A stretch of DNA of 64,000 nucleotides from Cupriavidus sp. U2 (GTDB taxonomy: Bacteria > Pseudomonadota > Gammaproteobacteria > Burkholderiales > Burkholderiaceae): the NCBI RefSeq assembly GCF_009663685.2, contig NZ_RCOG02000002.1, forward strand, positions 505,499-569,498. The letters run 5' to 3'. The first letter of the stretch is position 1; each line of letters starts with the position of its first letter. This document shows, in pieces, positions 55,999-64,000 of the stretch. The position numbers and the translations under genes were made by a program. Below the pieces are notes generated by a model. The model was given only the letters and a program-made list of their open reading frames with translations. It did no database searches and was not told the DNA's origin.

Positions 55999-58011
55999 CT
56001 AGTCAGTCAGGATCCGGCCCGGATCCTGCCCCGACGGGTCTGCCGCCTGCCCATGACGCAGGGCCCGCAGCAGCAGACGGGCCGGATCGACGGCATCGGC
56101 GAGATCCGCCTCCAGTGGCAGCGGTTCACCCTCAACCTGGCAGGCGATCAGTTCGGCGCCCAGTGCGGCCCATGTGAGGCCGCGCGACGCGTATGCAAGA
56201 GCCGCGTAGAGCCCGGGCAGACGAGGCAACTCGCGCAAGTGCGCGCCGCGGAGCGCACCCGCATGTGCCAGCGCCTGCGCCTCGTCGGCCATGCGGCCGA
56301 TCAGCGGCAAGCGGTTGTGCGTGACGGTGCGCACGCCGACATAACCCGTTAGCGTCCCTGGGTCGATCCGGGCCAGCGCGGCCGCCCGGTCGGGCAGCAG
56401 CGACGCCACACGCCGCAGGTTGGCGGCATGCACTGCGGCGCTTTCGGCCAGCGGGCCCGTATCGGGTTCATAGCTGGACCCCACCCGGGCCCCACCCTGC
56501 TCGCCACGCGGCAACAGATAACCGCTGCCGGTCACCACGCAGTCGGGCCACCCGCCCAGCGCCTCGACCTGGGCCGGGGTCAGGTCGGTCAGTTGCCCGC
56601 GTACGCGGCGCAGCGCCAGGAAGCGGGCCGGCACCAGCCGTTCGGCCTCGTGCGCATTGGCCAACACCAGTACGGGCGCGCTGGCCAGTACCGCGCCCGA
56701 GGCATCGCGAGCGAGCCACTTTCCATCGACATGCTCGATGCCCGCCACCCGACATCCGAAGCGGGCATCGAGCCGGTTGCCGGCGGCGGCTAGCTGGGCG
56801 CGGCAAATATCGGGAGGCGCCACCCACCCGCCCTGCGAAAACCAGAGCCCGCCACGGCTCACCGGGGCGCCGTGGGACGCCGCAGCCTCGTCGGGCGCCA
56901 TCCATCGCACGAACGATTCAGGAAAGCCCAGTGCATCGAGTGCGGCATGTTGCGCCGCATTTTCGGTATCGTCCTCGCCGGTCTGCAGCACGCCGCAGCC
57001 ATGCCACCCCACCGGGTGACCGGCATCGGCCAGCGACTGCCACGCGCGCAGGGCATGCAGGTTGCCGGCGCGCGACAGCCGCGACAGCAGGCTGTCGTCG
57101 GCCGAAACGTGCGCGTGCATGGCCGCCGCGCGATGCCCGGAGGTCTGGCGCGCCGGTCCGTCGTGGGCATCGAACAGCGTGACGCGCCAGCCACGCGCGG
57201 CCAGCCGCTCGGTGACTGCGCATCCGGCCAGCCCCGCGCCGATGACGATGGCATGCCGCGCAGCCCAGCGGGCAGCGTCCGGCGGCGCGTGGCGGCGATT
57301 CTTCCAGACGGGCGCAAAGCGCGCGACCGTCATGTCGCGTTTGCCGCCAAACCCCGGCGCCTTGCTGACTTCGAAACCGGCCGCCTGCAGGCCGCGGCGC
57401 ACGAATCCGGCCGCCGTATAGGTGGCCAGCGTCGCCCCCATCCGTGCCAGGCGGGCCAGCCCGCGCAACACGGTGTCTGACCACATGTCGGCGTTGCGCG
57501 ACGGCGAGAAGCCGTCGAGGTAGAACGCGTCGGCGCCAGCCACGAGCTTCGGCAGCATCGTCTGCACGTCGCCGAACGCCAGCGTCAGCGTCACCGCCCC
57601 GCCCTCGAACGTCAGGCGATGCAGGCCCGGCAGCGCGTCGGGCCACTGCTGCTGGAGTTGCGTGGCCCGCGGCAGCAGGTCGCCCAATTGGGCATGCAAC
57701 TGCGCCAGCCCTTCCCGCGTGAACGGGTGCTTTTCGATGGAAACAAAATGCAGGCGCGCGCAGGGCTGCGGCGCGTTGCGCCATGCCTGCCACGTGGCCA
57801 GGAAGTTCAGCCCCTGCCCGAAACCGGTCTCGACGATGACGAATTGTTCGCGCCCCGCCCAGTTGCCCGGCAATCCGTTGCCGCCCAGGAAGACGTGCCG
57901 GGCCTGTGCCAGGCCGCCCGCGGTGCTGTGATAGACATCGTCGTAACGCGGCGAATACGGGATGCCGTCATCGGACAGGATGGGCTCGGCGGCCTCGAGG
58001 GTACGCGGCAT
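55999..58011 (-). CDS. mnmC: Bifunctional tRNA wobble-uridine modification enzyme MnmC
   Basis: 670 residues from [12 protein letters not shown]. The N-terminal SAM methyltransferase half (about 1-245) has [15 protein letters not shown] and [12 protein letters not shown]. The C-terminal FAD oxidoreductase half has [18 protein letters not shown]. It converts cmnm5(s2)U34 to nm5(s2)U34 (FAD domain) and then to mnm5(s2)U34 (methyltransferase domain) in tRNA. An earlier in-frame start would add a hydrophobic, F/P-rich tract not seen in the family. It is divergent from rlmJ. Confidence 0.94.
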   Translation of the reverse strand: MPRTLEAAEPILSDDGIPYSPRYDDVYHSTAGGLAQARHVFLGGNGLPGNWAGREQFVIVETGFGQGLNFLATWQAWRNAPQPCARLHFVSIEKHPFTREGLAQLHAQLGDLLPRATQLQQQWPDALPGLHRLTFEGGAVTLTLAFGDVQTMLPKLVAGADAFYLDGFSPSRNADMWSDTVLRGLARLARMGATLATYTAAGFVRRGLQAAGFEVSKAPGFGGKRDMTVARFAPVWKNRRHAPPDAARWAARHAIVIGAGLAGCAVTERLAARGWRVTLFDAHDGPARQTSGHRAAAMHAHVSADDSLLSRLSRAGNLHALRAWQSLADAGHPVGWHGCGVLQTGEDDTENAAQHAALDALGFPESFVRWMAPDEAAASHGAPVSRGGLWFSQGGWVAPPDICRAQLAAAGNRLDARFGCRVAGIEHVDGKWLARDASGAVLASAPVLVLANAHEAERLVPARFLALRRVRGQLTDLTPAQVEALGGWPDCVVTGSGYLLPRGEQGGARVGSSYEPDTGPLAESAAVHAANLRRVASLLPDRAAALARIDPGTLTGYVGVRTVTHNRLPLIGRMADEAQALAHAGALRGAHLRELPRLPGLYAALAYASRGLTWAALGAELIACQVEGEPLPLEADLADAVDPARLLLRALRHGQAADPSGQDPGRILTD

Positions 58012-58146
58012 GGAAGGACGGAAAAAAGGGAAAAACGACAGGAAAACGGCCGGAAATGGCGGCGGATGGTAGCATAGCGCCCTTCGCGCCAACCGCCCGC
58101 CTGCCCCTCTCTGACTGGAGTTTGCGCGCCGTCATCCCGCCTTGCC

Positions 58147-59004
58147 ATGCTCAGTTATCGTCACGCCTTTCACGCCGGCAATCACGCCGATGTCCTCAAG
58201 CACGCCGTTGTCGTCCAGTTGCTGGACTATCTGACGCAGAAGGACAAACCGTTCTGGTACGTCGACACGCACGCCGGGGCCGGCCTGTACGCACTGGATC
58301 ACGCCTACGCCCAGAAGAAGTCGGAATTCGAAACCGGTGTGGGGCCGCTCTGGCGGGCCGCGGCCAGCGGCCAGGCCTTGCCTGAACTGCTCGACGCTTA
58401 TCTCGAGCAGGTTCGCGCGCTGAACCAGGATGGCAATCTCAAGCACTACCCGGGGTCGCCCTGGCTGGCCTGGCAGATGTTGCGCGATGCCGACCGTTTG
58501 CGGCTGTTCGAGCTTCATAGCACCGAGATCCAGGTGCTCCGCGACAACTTCCGCGGCGCCGGCCGCAAGGTCATGCTCTACGACGGCGACGGCTTCAACG
58601 GCATCAAGGCCATCCTGCCGCCGCCACCGCGCCGCGCGCTGGTGCTGATCGATCCGTCGTATGAAGACAAGCAGGACTATGCGCGCACGGTTGACACACT
58701 CAAGGCCGGGCTGGAACGGTTCGCCAATGGCGTTTATGCGATCTGGTATCCCGAAGTGCAGCGGCGCGAGTCTGTCCAGTTGCCAGCGCAACTGAAGCGG
58801 CTGCCGCTCAAGAGTTGGCTGCATGTGACGCTGACCGTCAAGCATCCGGTGGAAGGCGGCCTGGGTCTGCATGGCAGCGGCATGTTCGTCGTCAATCCGC
58901 CCTGGACGTTGAAGGCTGCACTGCAGGAAGCGATGCCAAAACTCGTGGAATTGCTAGGGCAGGACGCCGGCGCCGGCTTCACCCTGGAATCGCTGGACAG
59001 CTGA
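58147..59004 (+). CDS. rlmJ: 23S rRNA (adenine(2030)-N(6))-methyltransferase RlmJ
   Basis: 285 residues. The N-terminus MLSYRHAFHAGNHADVLKH is diagnostic. THAGAG supplies the SAM site and DPSYEDKQ is the catalytic N6-adenine motif. It methylates A2030 in 23S rRNA. It faces mnmC across a 135-bp gap, so two RNA-modification genes share a control region. Confidence 0.96.
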   Translation: MLSYRHAFHAGNHADVLKHAVVVQLLDYLTQKDKPFWYVDTHAGAGLYALDHAYAQKKSEFETGVGPLWRAAASGQALPELLDAYLEQVRALNQDGNLKHYPGSPWLAWQMLRDADRLRLFELHSTEIQVLRDNFRGAGRKVMLYDGDGFNGIKAILPPPPRRALVLIDPSYEDKQDYARTVDTLKAGLERFANGVYAIWYPEVQRRESVQLPAQLKRLPLKSWLHVTLTVKHPVEGGLGLHGSGMFVVNPPWTLKAALQEAMPKLVELLGQDAGAGFTLESLDS

Positions 59005-59106
59005 CGGTGCGGGCGCGGGGCCTTCTGTGCCGCAGCACACAGATGAACGCGATCGGGCGCGCGATGATGACAGATTCCCGCAGATGCCCGGACCGCCGAG
59101 ATTGCC

Positions 59107-59475
59107 GTGACACGCCTGACACCAACCTACTATCGCTGGCTCTTCTCGATCTGCGCACTGGCGGTGCTGGTGCTGTCGCTGTTGCCGCCGGATATGGCGC
59201 AACCAACCACGGGCTGGGACAAGACCAATCACCTGCTGGCGTTCGGCACACTGGCCGTACTGGGCCTCCGCGCCTGGCCCGGGCGGATCTGGCAGCTGGC
59301 CCTGGCCCTGACGGCTTACGGCGCGGCAATCGAGGTTCTTCAGTCGTTGACGCCCTATCGCACGTCGTCCTGGGCTGACCTGCTGGTCGATGTGCTGGGC
59401 ATCGCGATAGGGATGGCACTCAGTTTTCGCGCGATCCGCGCCGGACGATCGACATCCGGCGGCATCCGACCCTGA
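59107..59475 (+). CDS. VanZ-like membrane protein
   Basis: 122 residues with a GTG start; four membrane segments. The VanZ-type pattern TGWDKTNHLLAFGTLAVLG, AAIEVLQSLTPYRTSSWADL and VDVLGIAIG is clear. Small VanZ proteins are common near envelope genes; their biochemical role outside glycopeptide resistance is not known. No resistance genes are nearby, so a resistance role is not suggested. Confidence 0.85.
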   Translation: MTRLTPTYYRWLFSICALAVLVLSLLPPDMAQPTTGWDKTNHLLAFGTLAVLGLRAWPGRIWQLALALTAYGAAIEVLQSLTPYRTSSWADLLVDVLGIAIGMALSFRAIRAGRSTSGGIRP

Positions 59476-59673
59476 ACCCCCGGTGGGATAAAGAGCCGAG
59501 TGGCGCACTTTCAACGTACAAGTTTGCGCCGTCGGTGGGCCCGATTCATCGCGCGTCGCCAGTTTCCGTCCTAGGCCCCGGTTGGTGAGGGAAAACACTT
59601 CCCCCTACTGGGCGGTGTGTGCGCGGAGTTCAGGGAAGTAGACTCGGCAAACGAGCCATCCCGTAGGGAGCCT

Positions 59674-60897
59674 ATGCCGTCGACGAATAACGAGCGCCCG
59701 GCCACGCGCCGCGTGACGGTCTACGCCTTGGCGGCTCTCGCCATCCAGATCCTTGCACTGGGGATATGGATCTTCCGGTTCTACATCCTGGAAGACCACT
59801 CGTCTCCGATGGTTGGTATCGACTTCGCGATTTTCTGGTCAGCGGCAAGGGTGGCCATGGCGCATGGGGCCGCCTACGTCTTTTCGCCGCAGTGGATGCT
59901 GCCGATGGAGCTCGCGCTGGGGCTCGACAACTATTCCCCCTGGCCCTATCCGCCGACTTTTCTGCTGGCAGTCTTGCCGTTCGGACGGCTGCCGTTTGGT
60001 ATTGCCCTGTCCATTTACTCCATACTGGGATTGCTGGCCTATGGGGCCGTGCTCGCGCGACTCTGCCGCGGGATCGACCGCGCATATTTGCCGCTGGTGC
60101 TGGCATTCCCCGGCGTCGCCATTGCGATCGGGCTGGGGCAGAACTCCCTGTTCACGGTCGCGGCCGCTGGTGCTGCACTGGCCATGATCGAGGTTGAAAC
60201 CGCTCTTGCCGGAGCGTGCATCGCCATACTTGCCATCAAACCGCAGTTTGGCGTCCTGTTTCCTTTGGCCCTGATCTGCGGCAGACAATGGAAGACGTTT
60301 GGCGTCTCCGCACTCTGCACCCTCGCAATCGTCGGGGCTAGCCTTGTGGCGTTCGGCGTGGATGCCTGGCTGGCATTTGCAGAATTCCTGCCGCAATTCA
60401 GCACGCTGGCGGTAGAGCAAGGTGGCATCATGATGTGGCCGGGTATGCCAACCGCCTTCGCGCTTGGCCGCAGTGCCGGCTTGTCAGTCAATGCTTCTTA
60501 TCTGTTGCACGGCGTTGTCGCGGCACCTGCAGTGCTTGCGATGGCTTACCTGTGGATGCGGCGGGCCAGATTCGAACTTCGCGCAGCCTCGCTCATTATC
60601 GCCACGTTGCTGGTGCAGCCCTACATCATGTTCTACGACCTGGTGTGGCTGATCTTGCCGCTTGTCTTTCTCGTTCGTGACCACCGGACCGTGGCGCTGG
60701 GACGCATGGAATGGATTGTCATCGGCGCAGCCTGGCTGGCGCCAGCACAAGCAGTCCTCTCGGCGTACCTTCACCAATACCTGAACATTCTCCCGGCCGT
60801 GATGATTGCCTTGGTCATCATCGTGGTGCGGCGGCATGGGGCGACGGCACCCGAATTCACCAACCCCTCGGGTGAGCCATCGCGGCGCACTTGTTGA
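59674..60897 (+). CDS. GT87-like (DUF2029) polyprenyl-phosphate-dependent glycosyltransferase
   Basis: 407 residues starting at the ATG after GTAGGGAG. About ten membrane segments. The first periplasmic loop has VGIDFAIFWSAARVA, in which the Asp is the GT-C catalytic position, and later AIKPQFGVLFPLAL and FYDLVWLILPLVF appear, as in GT87/DUF2029 mannosyltransferases. The donor is expected to be a polyprenyl-phosphate sugar; donor and acceptor are unknown. Base composition and codon use are visibly less GC-extreme than in flanking genes. The PAP2 gene opposite it may act on lipid phosphates from the same chemistry. Confidence 0.8.
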   Translation: MPSTNNERPATRRVTVYALAALAIQILALGIWIFRFYILEDHSSPMVGIDFAIFWSAARVAMAHGAAYVFSPQWMLPMELALGLDNYSPWPYPPTFLLAVLPFGRLPFGIALSIYSILGLLAYGAVLARLCRGIDRAYLPLVLAFPGVAIAIGLGQNSLFTVAAAGAALAMIEVETALAGACIAILAIKPQFGVLFPLALICGRQWKTFGVSALCTLAIVGASLVAFGVDAWLAFAEFLPQFSTLAVEQGGIMMWPGMPTAFALGRSAGLSVNASYLLHGVVAAPAVLAMAYLWMRRARFELRAASLIIATLLVQPYIMFYDLVWLILPLVFLVRDHRTVALGRMEWIVIGAAWLAPAQAVLSAYLHQYLNILPAVMIALVIIVVRRHGATAPEFTNPSGEPSRRTC

Positions 60898-60993
60898 GGT
60901 GCTTGGGGCCTTTTGAGGCAGCAGTGGCCGGCTGATGATCTACGATGCTGCGTTTCCCGCGCATTGCGTTTTCAGGGCATCGATCGGCGTTGT

Positions 60994-61737
60994 CTAGAAC
61001 CGAGCGCTGGCTGAGGAGGCCGGTGGCCGTTCGTGGTCGCTGCGGAGGGTCTTGAGGACGCCTGAGCCGATCATCAGCGCCTCGTCGAAATGTGTCGCAA
61101 GCCCGAAGCTGAGCAGAAACATACAAACGTAGAACGTGGCTTCGAATCGTCGGGACAAGACCAGGAATGGCTCGGCGAGGAGCCGGCGACAGAAGGGGCG
61201 CGTCATTACCAGGCAGACGACAATCCCGATGACGCCGCCACCCAATACGTCGGTCGGATGGTGCAGGCCCACGTACACCCGCGACAGGCAGATGAATACC
61301 AGCGTGTAGAGCAGTGCCACAATGCCCAGCCGCTTCGAAGCCACCCAGATGCCCGTGGCAATGGCGAACCAAAGCATGGCGTGGTCGCTGGGAAAGGCGC
61401 TCCACGTTCTGATCCGGTCCTCGGACGACATAGGGAAGTGCAGGCCGAGCTGCGGATTGGCGAAGGGCCGGAGGCGGAACGGCACCCAATGGGCGAGGAG
61501 ACGGCCAATCAGCAACGCGCACAGCCCCGCCAATACGGTCGCAATGATGATCTCCCGGTTCCTGTCGCGCCGGGCGGGGTCCGACTCATGGAACCACAGC
61601 CACCAGAGGATAGCGATGAGCGGCACGCCGCGCAGCAGGTAGAACTGCGTGGTCGCCATGGCCAGCCGATCGAACAGTTCCGAGCGGAACGCAAAGTGGT
61701 TTAGCGCGTGCAACAGGCTGGCGTCAAATGGATTCAT
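60994..61737 (-). CDS. PAP2 family phosphatase
   Basis: 247 residues, about six membrane segments. The three PAP2 motifs are present: FRLRPFANP (motif 1), FPSDHAM (motif 2) and SRVYVGLHHPTDVLGG (motif 3). Such enzymes dephosphorylate lipid phosphates, for example undecaprenyl pyrophosphate or phosphatidic acid, at the outer face of the inner membrane. It converges with the GT87-like gene, 96 bp between the stops. Composition is again lower in GC than in the housekeeping genes. Confidence 0.9.
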   Translation of the reverse strand: MNPFDASLLHALNHFAFRSELFDRLAMATTQFYLLRGVPLIAILWWLWFHESDPARRDRNREIIIATVLAGLCALLIGRLLAHWVPFRLRPFANPQLGLHFPMSSEDRIRTWSAFPSDHAMLWFAIATGIWVASKRLGIVALLYTLVFICLSRVYVGLHHPTDVLGGGVIGIVVCLVMTRPFCRRLLAEPFLVLSRRFEATFYVCMFLLSFGLATHFDEALMIGSGVLKTLRSDHERPPASSASARF

Positions 61738-62065
61738 GGCTGCTTTCGACTGCGCTGGAGATAGTCAGCTCTATGGGGCCGAAGTATAGGGTCGCCGCGG
61801 CCCCTGAGTTGCCTGGCCCGCCGGGCACATGTGGGTATCCCCACACTGGTTAATCGGCGGTTAATCCTTGAGTGATTTGAAAAATAGACGAGAGCCTGCG
61901 TACAGCACCGAGGTCTCGCCTGTTCGCGCTGGGCGCGGCTTTTGCTCGGTGCAGAAAGCCAAGCTCGACAAGCCATTGGTACGTGCGCGCGAGGGGAACG
62001 CACTATGGTGCGTGTAGCTGGCCCTGACTTTCCGGCGTCTAGTGCCACCAAATGGCGCAGAGTGT
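61738..62065. other. 328-bp intergenic region upstream of the PAP2 gene
   Basis: AT-richer than most of the window. A minus-strand frame (61734-62087) lacks good codon use and looks spurious. No terminator, repeat or promoter stands out apart from the tRNA-Leu terminator just beyond. Confidence 0.5.
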
Positions 62066-62085
62066 AAAAGTTGCGATTACGCAAC
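62066..62085 (-). terminator. Terminator after tRNA-Leu
   Basis: On the minus strand GTTGCG-taat-CGCAAC followed by TTTT, 12 bp beyond the tRNA 3' end. Confidence 0.75.
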
Positions 62086-62097
62086 AAAAAGGTAGGT

Positions 62098-62184
62098 TGG
62101 TGCGAGGGAGGGGACTCGAACCCCTACACCATTGCTGGCGTCAGGACCTAAACCTGGTGCGTCTACCAATTTCGCCACCCTCGC
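62098..62184 (-). tRNA. tRNA-Leu (TAG)
   Basis: 87 nt with encoded CCA. The acceptor GCGAGGG/CCCTCGC pairs, the anticodon stem is CCAGG/CCTGA-type with loop TTTAGGT (anticodon TAG), there is a long variable arm (CGCCAGCAATGGTG) as in leucine tRNAs, and the T-arm is AGGGGTTCGAGTCCCCT. Confidence 0.96.
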
Positions 62185-62211
62185 AGTCCTGGAACCGGGC
62201 ATTCACAAAGC

Positions 62212-62240
62212 AAAAAAGGCGGCTGGACTGCCCGCCTTTT
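62212..62240 (-). terminator. Terminator between the MFS gene and tRNA-Leu
   Basis: On the minus strand AAAAGGCGG / CCGCCTTTT, 9-bp stem with a 9-nt loop, followed by TTTTTTG. It is 164 bp beyond the MFS stop and only 28 bp before the tRNA 5' end. Confidence 0.75.
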
Positions 62241-62403
62241 CCTGCTTGTGGCTTGCTTTGGCGCATTGCGCGCCGGGATCCGGTTCGTGCCGCCGGCGTA
62301 ACTTCAGCCTGCGGCGCAATAAGGATGCGGATTGTATCGCAAGGCGTCGGGGGAATCCAGCCCCCCGCCCGCCCGGCCGATAATGCCGCTTCACTTTTCC
62401 ACT

Positions 62404-63729
62404 TTACTGGCGGGCGCGGATGAAGGCGATCACCAGGACCGTGGCGCAGGCCTCCAGGGCGGCCACGAAGTACAGGCCCGAAGCCAGCTGGCCGGTAGTG
62501 GTCTTGAACCAGCCGATCATGTACGGCGCCACGAATCCGGCCAGGTTGCCGATCGAGTTGATCAGCGCGATGCCGCCGGCGGCGGCGGTGCCGGCCAGGA
62601 AAGCCGAGGGCAGCGACCAGAACACCGGGAATGCGGCCAGGATGCCGACCGACGCCACGGTCAGCGCGATCAGGGCCAGCACGGCGCTGTGCAGCCAGAA
62701 GCCCGTCAGCGTGAGGCCCACGGCGGCCAGCAGCGTAGCCAGCGCGCAGTGCATGCGGCGCTCGCCGGTGCGGTCCGAGTGGATGCCGTTGAGCACCATG
62801 GCAATGGTGCCTGCCACGAACGGGATGGCCGAGACCAGGCCGATCCGCAGGTTGCCTTGCACGCCCAGTTCCTTGATGATCGACGGGGACCAGAACGCGA
62901 TGGTGGCGTTGCCGCTCACCACGCAGAAATAGATCGCCGCGCAGATCCAGACGCGCGAGTTCGCAAAGGCGCCCTTCAGCGACGAATGCTTGGCGGGATC
63001 GCGGGCTTCCTGTTCGATGTCGCGCGTCACGATGGCCTGCTCCTGCTGCGACAGCCACCTGGCGTTGACGGGCTTTTCCGGCAGGTACATGAGCACGGCG
63101 ATACCGGCCAGCACCGAAGGAATGCCTTCGATCACGAACAGCCATTGCCAGTTGGCCAGGCCGTCCACGCCGTCCATCGCGCTCATGATGAAACCGGCCA
63201 GCGGGCCGCCGACCACGCCTGCGATCGCAAACGACGTCATGAACAGGCCGTTGATGCGGGCACGCCGCGCGGCCGGGAACCAGTAGGTCAGGTACAGCAC
63301 CACGCCCGGGAAGAAGCCGGCCTCGAAGATGCCCAGCATGAAGCGCAGCGTGTAGAACTGCATCGGCGTCTTCACGAAGATCATGGCCATCGACGCCAGG
63401 CCCCACAGGATCGTAATGCGCGCCAGCGTCTTGCGTGCGCCGATCTTTTCCAGCAGCAGGTTGCTCGGCACCTCGAACAGGAAGTAGCCGATAAAGAAAA
63501 TCCCCGCGCCCAGCCCGTACACGGCTTCGCTGAACTGCAGGTCCTGGAGCATCTGCAGCTTGGCGAAGCCCACGTTGACGCGGTCGATCCAGGCCAGGAT
63601 GAACAGGAATACGAGGAACGGAATCAGGCGCACGGTGATCTTGCGGTACGCCTCGTTGCGTTGCTGCGCCAGTTGCGCGGGCGGCAGGTTCTCCAGGGCG
63701 CCGGGGGCGCCGCTCATCACGGAAGACAT
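62404..63729 (-). CDS. MFS transporter, anion:cation symporter (ACS) family
   Basis: 441 residues, twelve membrane segments. ACS-family landmarks are visible: LAWIDRVNVGFAKLQM in segment 1, GYFLFEVPSNLLLEKIGAR after segment 2, and YLTYWFPAARRARINGLF. Related proteins import 4-hydroxyphenylacetate, phthalate, glucarate or tartrate. The amidase whose end lies 124 bp upstream in the same direction suggests a substrate linked to amide or acid catabolism. The minus-strand direction and short gap make co-transcription possible. Confidence 0.92.
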   Translation of the reverse strand: MSSVMSGAPGALENLPPAQLAQQRNEAYRKITVRLIPFLVFLFILAWIDRVNVGFAKLQMLQDLQFSEAVYGLGAGIFFIGYFLFEVPSNLLLEKIGARKTLARITILWGLASMAMIFVKTPMQFYTLRFMLGIFEAGFFPGVVLYLTYWFPAARRARINGLFMTSFAIAGVVGGPLAGFIMSAMDGVDGLANWQWLFVIEGIPSVLAGIAVLMYLPEKPVNARWLSQQEQAIVTRDIEQEARDPAKHSSLKGAFANSRVWICAAIYFCVVSGNATIAFWSPSIIKELGVQGNLRIGLVSAIPFVAGTIAMVLNGIHSDRTGERRMHCALATLLAAVGLTLTGFWLHSAVLALIALTVASVGILAAFPVFWSLPSAFLAGTAAAGGIALINSIGNLAGFVAPYMIGWFKTTTGQLASGLYFVAALEACATVLVIAFIRARQ

Positions 63730-63853
63730 CGGTGACTACTCCTTGGGTGTGGTTGGCGGGGCGCCGCTACGTTGGCGGCGCCCTCTCGCATTGCGCTGTG
63801 CTGGCGCTTGCTGCGGCGGCCGTGGGAATCCGGCCGGTGTTACGCGTAATACA

Positions 63854-64000
63854 TCAGGACAGGATCGGCTCGATGGCGGCGGCCACCTGCAGCACGCGGG
63901 CATCGTTGCCATGCAGGCCGCAGACGCCCAGCCCGATCCCCTCGCCTATCGGCAGCGACGCCGCGCAGCCATCGAGGAAATTGATCACGCTCGGGTTGCG
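63854..64000 (-). CDS. Amidase, C-terminal end only
   Basis: The last 48 codons and a TGA stop of a gene that begins outside the window. The peptide NPSVINFLDGCAASLPIGEG is the typical C-terminal segment of amidase-signature enzymes, and the amidase at 36398-37768 has the corresponding NTSAFNFLDGCSVSLPC. Catalytic residues would be outside the window. It is followed by the MFS transporter gene in the same direction. Confidence 0.8.
   Translation of the reverse strand, partial: RNPSVINFLDGCAASLPIGEGIGLGVCGLHGNDARVLQVAAAIEPILS

Noticed and set aside
61734..62087. A 117-codon minus-strand frame upstream of the PAP2 gene
   Set aside because: It is Arg-rich with poor codon use, overlaps the tRNA-Leu terminator and has no ribosome site.

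Overview
The window is chromosomal DNA from a high-GC betaproteobacterium of the Burkholderiaceae, most probably Cupriavidus or a close relative. Three things suggest this: strong G/C preference at third codon positions, the housekeeping order tig-clpP-clpX-lon-tRNA-Val-tRNA-Asp-ppiD, and a catabolic gene content rich in acyl-CoA enzymes, TRAP, HAAT and dicarboxylate transporters. The genus is an inference; the family is fairly secure. No insertion sequence, integrase, prophage or CRISPR array was seen.

1-11377 (minus strand): a ten-gene fatty-acid/acyl-CoA catabolic run. It is read from a bifunctional enoyl-CoA hydratase/3-hydroxyacyl-CoA dehydrogenase through a nicotinamidase, thiolase, acyl-CoA dehydrogenase, SDR, thioesterase, MDR reductase, class II aldolase and GST to a second SDR cut by the window edge. 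REP-like GC-rich palindromes sit in three of the gaps. A sigma-70-like promoter whose -35 is overlapped by a GAAC-N4-GTGC operator candidate lies upstream. A closely similar GAAC-N4-GTTC palindrome lies upstream of the acyl-CoA ligase at 24-26 kb.

11378-18773: the most unusual block. Three plus-strand genes encode an iron-sulfur protein, a fumarate-reductase-type flavoprotein and a NuoF-like NAD(H)/FMN subunit, with no membrane anchor. They are followed by a CitT/TtdT-type dicarboxylate carrier (minus) and DctA (plus). Together they look like a soluble NAD(H)-linked dicarboxylate oxidoreductase with its own transporters.

18817-25717 (minus): a complete LivKHMGF-type ABC importer and an AMP-forming acyl-CoA ligase. 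26042-31182 (plus): selO, msrB, yciB, bolA, a periplasmic parvulin, two hypothetical proteins and a 46-residue membrane miniprotein. 31249-35295 (minus): purL. 35597-43484: a MarR-like regulator facing an amidase, a DctPQM TRAP transporter, the NAD(P)HX repair enzyme and an EamA exporter. 43764-46843: pgi, then a LolD/YbbA-type ATPase and the TesA-type esterase, divergent with overlapping start codons.

46933-55844 (minus): the protein quality-control cluster tig, clpP, clpX, lon, tRNA-Val(TAC), tRNA-Asp(GTC), ppiD, with clear terminators, a sigma-32-like lon promoter and a tRNA promoter. 55999-59004: mnmC and rlmJ, divergent RNA-modification genes. 59107-61737: VanZ-like, GT87-like and PAP2 membrane proteins of somewhat lower GC, probably lipid-linked envelope chemistry. 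62098-64000: tRNA-Leu(TAG), an ACS-family MFS transporter and the C-terminal end of an amidase.
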